This document shows, piece by piece, positions 58,746-64,000 of a stretch of 64,000 nt of DNA. The translations under genes and the position numbers were made by a program. The stretch is from the NCBI RefSeq assembly GCF_023283925.1, contig NZ_JAKIKX010000010.1:56555-120554 (forward strand). The letters run 5' to 3'. The DNA comes from Shewanella marisflavi (GTDB lineage Bacteria; Pseudomonadota; Gammaproteobacteria; Enterobacterales; Shewanellaceae). Numbering within the stretch: position 1 is the first letter of the stretch; each line of letters begins with the position of its first letter. A model generated the notes under the pieces. That model had not been told where the DNA came from. It was given only the letters and a program-made list of their open reading frames with translations, and searched no databases.

Positions 58746-61382
58746 ATGACAGATATGTACGCGTCGCTGCGATCTAATGTAGGCACCTTAGGCCAAATAT
58801 TAGGCGATACCATTCGCACGCACATGGACGAACCATTTTTAGATAAAATTGAACAGATAAGACATCTTGCTAAAAGCTCTCGTCAGGGTAATGATACCGC
58901 CAGAGAACAGATGCTCACCCTATTGGCCGCCTTACCAGATGAAGAGCTAGTCCCCTTTGCCAAAGCCTTCAATCAATTTTTAAACCTAGCCAATATCGCA
59001 GAACAATTTCATACCATCAGCCGCAACTGTGACGAACTGGTATGCGTACCAGACCCAGTGGATCAACTCTTAGGACGCATGCTCAACGGCCGCATAGATC
59101 AAGATAAGATGCTTGAATGTCTGCAGACACTCGATATCGATCTAGTACTCACGGCCCACCCAACAGAGATCTCACGTCGCACCCTGATCCAGAAATATTC
59201 CGCCGTGGTTGATTGTCTTGCCACCTTGGAAAACCCTCTGCTCACCGAAAAAGAGAAAAAACGAAATCACCTCAGGCTCAGACAGCTTATCGCCCAGATT
59301 TGGCACACCAACGAGATACGCCACGAGCGACCAACACCTGTAGATGAAGCCCGCTGGGGCCTCAGCACAATAGAAGCCTCGCTCTGGCACGCCATTCCCG
59401 ATTTCATGCGTCAACTCAACGAGCAAGTCGAAGAGCGCACCGGCAAACAACTGCCCAGCGACATGGCACCGATCCGCTTCTCTAGCTGGATGGGGGGCGA
59501 TCGCGATGGCAACCCATTCGTCACAGCCAAAATCACTCAGGAAGTGCTGGATCGCAACCGCCACACAGCAGCACGTCTCTACCTTAAAGATGTGGTCTTG
59601 CTCGTTAATGAGCTGTCGATGGAAGAGGCCAATGACGAGCTTCTAGCCCTCACCAATCATAGTCATGAGCCATATAGAGAGGTGCTGCGCGAGCTAAGAC
59701 AAAAACTGCGCGATACCATAGATTACTTAAATGCCCGTCTTGAGGGTCATTCGCCCGAAGTGGATCTCGACACCTTAATCTGGCACGAGGAAGATCTTAA
59801 GCAGCCATTGACCCTGCTTTACCAAAGCCTAAATGAGTCGGGTATGAGCCTGATTGCTAACGGTCTGCTATTGGATATGCTGCGTCGACTCGCTTGCTTC
59901 GGAATCCATATGCTACGCCTGGATATCCGCCAAGATGCCCAGCGTCATAGCGACGCTATCGCCGAACTGACTCGTTATCTGGGTCTAGGCGACTATGATC
60001 ACTGGGACGAACATGAAAAACAGGCCTTCCTGCTCAGGGAGTTAAGTGGCAAACGCCCTCTCATCCCCCATAACTGGCAGCCCAGCGACGATGTGGCCGA
60101 GGTGATCAGCACAGTCAGGCTGATCGCTAATCAGTCTTCGAAGGCGTTAGGCTCCTATGTGATCTCCATGGCTAGCCAGCCCTCAGATGTATTGGCCGTA
60201 CTCCTGTTACTTAAAGAGGCTGGCTGCCAACACCCAATGCGTGTCGTCCCCCTATTCGAAACTCTGGACGATCTTAATAATGCCTCTAGCTGCATGTCGG
60301 CGCTATTTGCCATCGACTGGTATCGTGGCTACTGCAAGGGTAGCCAAGAGGTGATGATAGGTTACTCAGATTCGGCTAAAGATGCCGGCGTTATGGCCGC
60401 CGCCTGGGCTCAATATAGTGCTCAGGAGAAACTGGTTAAGGTCTGTGCCCAAGCCGATATCAAACTCACTCTATTCCACGGCCGTGGCGGCACCATAGGC
60501 CGTGGTGGCGGACCAGCACACAAGGCGATCTTGTCACAGCCCCCGGGCTCTGTGGATGGACGTATTCGCGTCACCGAGCAGGGAGAGATGATCCGCTTCA
60601 AGTTCGGCCTGCCTAAGCTGGCGGTACAAAGCTTGGCGCTGTACACCTCTGCCGTGATGGAGGCCACCCTATTGCCGCCGCCAGAACCTAAGCCTGAATG
60701 GCGTGAAGCAATGGAGCGCCTCGCCGGCGATTCTGTCCAAGCTTACCGTGCTATCGTACGTGAGGAACCCGATTTTGTGGCTTATTTCCGCGCGGCGACA
60801 CCAGAGGTCGAGCTGGGCAAGCTGCCCCTGGGCAGTCGTCCGGCCAAACGCCGTGTCGATGGAGGCATCGAAAGCCTGCGTGCGATTCCCTGGATCTTTG
60901 CCTGGTCGCAAAACCGCTTGATGCTGCCCGCTTGGTTAGGCGCGGGAGAAGCACTACAACAAGCAGCCGACAGAGGTGAGTTAGGCCTGCTACGAGAGAT
61001 GGAGAAAGAGTGGCCTTTCTTTGAGACACGTATCTCCATGCTTGAGATGGTCTATGCCAAGGCAGAACCTAACCTGGCAAAATACTATGAAACCTGTCTG
61101 GTGCCTAAGGAACTGCATCACCTGGGTGAAGCGCTGCGCGCCAGAATGGCAACCGGGATCAAGGTGGTATTGGAGCTGACACAATCTGATGCCCTGATGT
61201 CCCATACGCCGTGGAACCGCGAGTCGGTAGAGCTACGTAACCCCTATATCGATCCGCTCAACTTCCTTCAGGCAGAGCTATTGGCCCGAACTCGCAAAGA
61301 AGAAGCGGGTTCGAGTAATGTGGAATTAGCGCTAATGTTGACCATAGCCGGCGTCGCGGCAGGTATGAGAAACACAGGCTAA
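58746..61382 (+). CDS. ppc: phosphoenolpyruvate carboxylase
   Basis: An 878-residue anaplerotic enzyme making oxaloacetate. Catalytic His138 lies in [12 protein letters not shown] and the [14 protein letters not shown] loop begins near residue 578; the C-terminal GMRNTG places the conserved Gly at the active site. A GGAG Shine-Dalgarno precedes the ATG. Its TAA overlaps the following lipoprotein ATG. Confidence 0.98.
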   Translation: MTDMYASLRSNVGTLGQILGDTIRTHMDEPFLDKIEQIRHLAKSSRQGNDTAREQMLTLLAALPDEELVPFAKAFNQFLNLANIAEQFHTISRNCDELVCVPDPVDQLLGRMLNGRIDQDKMLECLQTLDIDLVLTAHPTEISRRTLIQKYSAVVDCLATLENPLLTEKEKKRNHLRLRQLIAQIWHTNEIRHERPTPVDEARWGLSTIEASLWHAIPDFMRQLNEQVEERTGKQLPSDMAPIRFSSWMGGDRDGNPFVTAKITQEVLDRNRHTAARLYLKDVVLLVNELSMEEANDELLALTNHSHEPYREVLRELRQKLRDTIDYLNARLEGHSPEVDLDTLIWHEEDLKQPLTLLYQSLNESGMSLIANGLLLDMLRRLACFGIHMLRLDIRQDAQRHSDAIAELTRYLGLGDYDHWDEHEKQAFLLRELSGKRPLIPHNWQPSDDVAEVISTVRLIANQSSKALGSYVISMASQPSDVLAVLLLLKEAGCQHPMRVVPLFETLDDLNNASSCMSALFAIDWYRGYCKGSQEVMIGYSDSAKDAGVMAAAWAQYSAQEKLVKVCAQADIKLTLFHGRGGTIGRGGGPAHKAILSQPPGSVDGRIRVTEQGEMIRFKFGLPKLAVQSLALYTSAVMEATLLPPPEPKPEWREAMERLAGDSVQAYRAIVREEPDFVAYFRAATPEVELGKLPLGSRPAKRRVDGGIESLRAIPWIFAWSQNRLMLPAWLGAGEALQQAADRGELGLLREMEKEWPFFETRISMLEMVYAKAEPNLAKYYETCLVPKELHHLGEALRARMATGIKVVLELTQSDALMSHTPWNRESVELRNPYIDPLNFLQAELLARTRKEEAGSSNVELALMLTIAGVAAGMRNTG

Positions 61383-61921
61383 TGAAACAGCTGACCCTAC
61401 TTGGCCTCATGATGCTGCTATTGACCGCCTGTGTTAGTCAATACAGCATCAGTGAGCGCCAGCTCACTAACTATCTCAATGAGGAGATGCATTTCGAGGT
61501 CAAGGAAGGCAATCGCTTCTTCGGCATAGAGATGAAGATTAATGATGTGAAGGTCAAGTTAGGTCATAAGGCTGACACTATGGCGATTGCGGCAAACAGT
61601 CAAATTAAGGTGGCCAATCCGCTAATGCCCCTTAACGCCACCATGACGGCCGAGTTCGAGGCTAAGCCTTGGTATGATACCAACCAGCATAGCCTCTACC
61701 TTAGAGAACTAAAACTGGTCAAACTGACCTCTAGCCCCAAAGATCTTGAGCAAGCCATGGGACAGGCCGCACCTCAGGTCATGCGCTTTATCACCCACTT
61801 TCTGGAAACCCAGCCTGTATATGTACTCGATACACAGGAAGGCAATCAGGCGCTTCTGGCAGAGATGACCAAACGCATCGAGGTGGTCCCCGGAAAAATT
61901 AATCTCATCTTTAAAGATTAG
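61382..61921 (+). CDS. DUF1439 lipoprotein, YceB-like
   Basis: A 179-residue lipoprotein (lipobox LLTAC, Cys17). The mature part is the DUF1439 fold, a beta-rich tubular lipid-binding-like domain: SISERQLTNYLNEEMHFE, VKVKLGHKADTMAIAANSQIKV and the final RIEVVPGKINLIFKD strand. E. coli YceB is its namesake; function is unknown. The ATG overlaps the ppc stop by one base, so it is cotranscribed with ppc. Confidence 0.88.
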   Translation: MKQLTLLGLMMLLLTACVSQYSISERQLTNYLNEEMHFEVKEGNRFFGIEMKINDVKVKLGHKADTMAIAANSQIKVANPLMPLNATMTAEFEAKPWYDTNQHSLYLRELKLVKLTSSPKDLEQAMGQAAPQVMRFITHFLETQPVYVLDTQEGNQALLAEMTKRIEVVPGKINLIFKD

Positions 61922-61942
61922 GGCGATCAAGGCTCGCCCTAA
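61918..61942 (+). terminator. hairpin after the ppc unit
   Basis: TTAGGGCGA (61918-61926) and TCGCCCTAA (61934-61942) form a perfect 9-base-pair stem that includes the stop codon. The T run is poor; it faces the convergent cinA gene. Confidence 0.6.
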
Positions 61943-61971
61943 CTCTATTGCCTGAGTCTCACATCAGCAGG

Positions 61972-63246
61972 TTATTTGGCAAATCTGGGATAAGAAGCAT
62001 AGTCGACCAATACCGAAGTATCGTCCAACTCGCGCCTGAGCATATCCAAGGCGACGGCACTGCTCAGCTGCCTCACCAGCTCACGGGAGCGCGCCGGAAA
62101 TTTTAGCATCTGGCTATATACCCCTTGTTTGGTGGCTAAAGCGATGGCTACTGTCCCCACAGGCTTAGCATCGCTGCCGCCATCAGGACCGGCAATGCCA
62201 CTGGTGGCAAGCGCGTAATCGCTATCAAGTAGAGCTCTAGCGCCTTTAGCCATCTCCTCGACCGTTGCAATCGAAACAGCGCCATGATCATCCAGAGTCG
62301 CAGGCTGAACCCCTAACACCTTGACCTTAGACTCATTGCTATAGGTCACCAGCCCTTGATCCAGATACTGTGAGCTTCCGGCAAAGGCGACCAGGTTGCT
62401 GGCAATCATACCGCCAGTACAAGACTCAGCCACACTCAAACGCTTGCCCGAGGCTAACAGACGGTTATGAATCACTTGCGCCAAGGAGGTCACATTCTGC
62501 CCGACAACCGCATTGCCGAGTCGGCTCATCACCTCAGCCTTTAGCTCATCTAACTTGGCGATAGCATCCTGCCCTCTGGCAAATAGCTTAATTTCGATAT
62601 AAGGCATAAAAGAGCGGTAGCCTAAGGTGATCCCGCTGGGAAGCGCGATACTTTCGAGCTTGTCAGCAAGCGCCGACTCCCCCTGACCTATGGTCAATAA
62701 TTTCTGAACCTCGACTTCGACATGACTATCGGCAATCTGCTCGACAAAGGGAATAAATTGCTCAGTCACCATCTTTTTAAATTCAAAGGGCACACCTGGC
62801 GTGAAAAAAAGCCAGGCTCGATTAAGCTTCACTCTAAAGCCACAGGCTGTCCCAACTGGATTGTCCACCATAATGGCTGAAGCGGGCAGCATCGCCTGCT
62901 TGAGATTACTTGCGGGCATCTGTCGCCCATTGCGCGTAAACCACTCTTGAATACGTTCGCGCCATAGGGTGCATTCAACTAATGGCTCCCTCTTGGCAAT
63001 CGCCATTGCCTCAGAAGACATGTCGTCACTGGTTGGCCCCAGACCACCGTTAACTAAGATGACATCGGCGTGCTCACTACGCTGACGAAATACTTCAACC
63101 AGATCATCCATACGATCGCCAACGGTAATACGCTGCTGCATCTCTATACCATGATCCATCATAGTATTGGCTGCCCATGCCGCATTGGTATCGACTATCT
63201 GTCCCGACAGCACCTCTTCACCAGTACAGATCATTTCTATTTTCAT
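61972..63246 (-). CDS. cinA: CinA-family protein (nicotinamide-nucleotide amidase)
   Basis: A 424-residue two-domain protein. The N-terminal MoaB/MogA-like domain (about 1-170) has [18 protein letters not shown] and [18 protein letters not shown]. The C-terminal CinA domain (about 255-415) has [13 protein letters not shown], the PncC-type deamidase active-site Ser region, and [20 protein letters not shown]. It recycles nicotinamide mononucleotide in characterised members. ATG at 63246, six bases after AAGGG, is preferred to the ATG two codons upstream that touches the Shine-Dalgarno. Confidence 0.94.
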   Translation of the reverse strand: MKIEMICTGEEVLSGQIVDTNAAWAANTMMDHGIEMQQRITVGDRMDDLVEVFRQRSEHADVILVNGGLGPTSDDMSSEAMAIAKREPLVECTLWRERIQEWFTRNGRQMPASNLKQAMLPASAIMVDNPVGTACGFRVKLNRAWLFFTPGVPFEFKKMVTEQFIPFVEQIADSHVEVEVQKLLTIGQGESALADKLESIALPSGITLGYRSFMPYIEIKLFARGQDAIAKLDELKAEVMSRLGNAVVGQNVTSLAQVIHNRLLASGKRLSVAESCTGGMIASNLVAFAGSSQYLDQGLVTYSNESKVKVLGVQPATLDDHGAVSIATVEEMAKGARALLDSDYALATSGIAGPDGGSDAKPVGTVAIALATKQGVYSQMLKFPARSRELVRQLSSAVALDMLRRELDDTSVLVDYASYPRFAK

Positions 63247-63730
63247 ATCCATCCCTTGAAACTAAGCGATTTAACTTTGCCATAAGGTAGGTAAGGCCGC
63301 TCTGAATAGCAATAGACAATAGGACAACTCAGCAGATATTCACATTCGTCGGCGTTAGCGCCCCTTTACAGGTCTTATCGCTCTAAACAATTTTAAAGTC
63401 AGCCGCTACAAGCGAACTAGACTCATTAAATCATTATGGCAAACGAAACTACAGGGAAGAGATACGCATAAACTAATCCTAATGAGGATTTTGGCTCTTA
63501 ACCATCACAAGCGAGAAATGCCGATAAGCCATCACTTTCGATATGACTAAGCTTCTTATCTCATGACGCACGAATAGGCCTATGAACGAGAAACAGGGAA
63601 TGTCGAGCTGCCAATTTGCATGGATGCATATCGCGAAGCGATGCGCTTACGCTCGTAAAGAGCCAATACAGCTAAGGAAGACGAGATTTGACTGCATGTG
63701 CCTTAGCCCGCGATAGTTTTTATCACACAA
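63247..63730. other. gene-free region between cinA and the tRNA/rRNA operon end
   Basis: About 480 bases without a convincing reading frame on either strand. It must hold a cinA promoter. Nested short dyads occur near 63617-63645 (TGCAT-GG-ATGCA, then ATCGC-GAA-GCGAT). I recognise no repeat family or attachment site. Confidence 0.5.
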
Positions 63731-63732
63731 CG

Positions 63733-63763
63733 AAAAAAGCCTCTGCATTTCTGCAGAGGCTTT
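63733..63763 (-). terminator. terminator of the rRNA operon
   Basis: A 12-base-pair stem (63736-63747 with 63752-63763) followed on the minus strand by six T. It lies just downstream of tRNA-Asp. Confidence 0.92.
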
Positions 63764-63774
63764 CGTCTTAATGT

Positions 63775-63851
63775 TGGCGGAGCGGACGGGACTCGAACCC
63801 GCGACCCCCGGCGTGACAGGCCGGTATTCTAACCAACTGAACTACCGCTCC
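63775..63851 (-). tRNA. tRNA-Asp (anticodon GUC)
   Basis: The minus strand gives a 77-base tRNA with encoded CCA. Its acceptor GGAGCGG pairs with CCGCTCC, the D-arm is AGTTCAGTTGG, the anticodon loop is CTGTCAC (GTC), and the T-arm carries GGTTCGAGTCC. It is nearly identical to E. coli tRNA-Asp and lies at the distal end of an rRNA operon. Confidence 0.98.
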
Positions 63852-63885
63852 TTTAGTAACACGCTTACGCGGGATACTAAATTAG

Positions 63886-64000
63886 GCGCCTGGAAATGAC
63901 CTACTCTCACATGGGGAGACCCCACACTACCATCGGCGCGATTGCGTTTCACTTCTGAGTTCGGGATGGGATCAGGTGGGACCACAATGCTATGGTTTCC
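63886..64000 (-). rRNA. rrf: 5S rRNA, 5' end cut by the window edge
   Basis: The minus strand matches gammaproteobacterial 5S rRNA: GTGGTCCCACCTGA, CCGAACTCAGAAGTGAAACG, GCGCCGATGGTAGTGTGGGGTCTCCCCATGTGAGAGTAGG and CCAGGCG near the 3' end. About six to eight bases at the 5' end lie beyond position 64000. The exact 3' end is uncertain by a few bases. Confidence 0.97.

Noticed and set aside
63247..63730. Integration site or mobile remnant next to tRNA-Asp
   Set aside because: tRNA genes are common integration targets, but no integrase, direct copy of the tRNA 3' end or mobile gene is seen between the tRNA and cinA.

Overview
The window is a chromosomal stretch of a marine gammaproteobacterium, almost certainly Shewanella. 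The evidence is gene content and order: srkA-dsbA, pilMNOPQ-aroKB-damX-dam, divergent argE/argCBFGH, rsmI/lpoA-yraN-diaA-dolP, and a 5S rRNA followed by tRNA-Asp, together with several periplasmic molybdoenzyme genes. Base composition looks moderately GC-rich, closer to S. loihica or S. amazonensis than to S. oneidensis. I cannot fix the species. I see no prophage, insertion sequence, CRISPR array or plasmid gene.

Layout. Positions 1-10.8 kb hold dsbA, srkA and selO (thiol redox and stress functions), two small unknown lipoprotein or membrane genes with repeats around them, a YgbA-type gene, a membrane sensor that seems to lack its DNA-binding half, an S9 peptidase, a SYLF lipid-binding protein and a 510-base gap with degenerate repeats. 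Positions 10.9-22.1 kb are the accessory core. A TtrA/TtrB-like Tat-exported molybdoenzyme pair without a membrane subunit is on the minus strand. A LysR-type regulator lies divergent to it. Downstream of the regulator is a second molybdoenzyme operon: catalytic subunit, four-cluster ferredoxin, TorD-like chaperone and FdnI-type cytochrome b, with a dedicated porin behind it. Positions 22.3-30.2 kb carry DUF1232, ygiQ, a MAPEG protein, a ThrE-type exporter, a small Omp85 protein, an orphan periplasmic binding protein and the RNase P RNA.

Positions 30.2-63.3 kb are mostly housekeeping. They include the rsmI/lpoA divergon, a DMT transporter with a divergent LysR regulator, trpS-gph-rpe, two small plus-strand genes placed between rpe and dam, dam-damX-aroB-aroK, the type IV pilus assembly operon pilMNOPQ, PBP1A (mrcA), the arginine biosynthesis divergon, ppc with a YceB-like lipoprotein gene, and cinA. 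The window ends inside an rRNA operon, at tRNA-Asp and a truncated 5S rRNA, both on the minus strand.

How the genes work together. The two molybdoenzyme systems share export (Tat signals on all catalytic subunits), an iron-sulfur relay and probably a regulator, and look like terminal reductases for anaerobic respiration. One has its own quinol-linked cytochrome b. The other has none and would need an external donor such as the CymA tetraheme cytochrome known from Shewanella. Most start sites below were moved from the longest reading frame to an internal start supported by a Shine-Dalgarno sequence, a 4-base stop/start overlap or a signal peptide.
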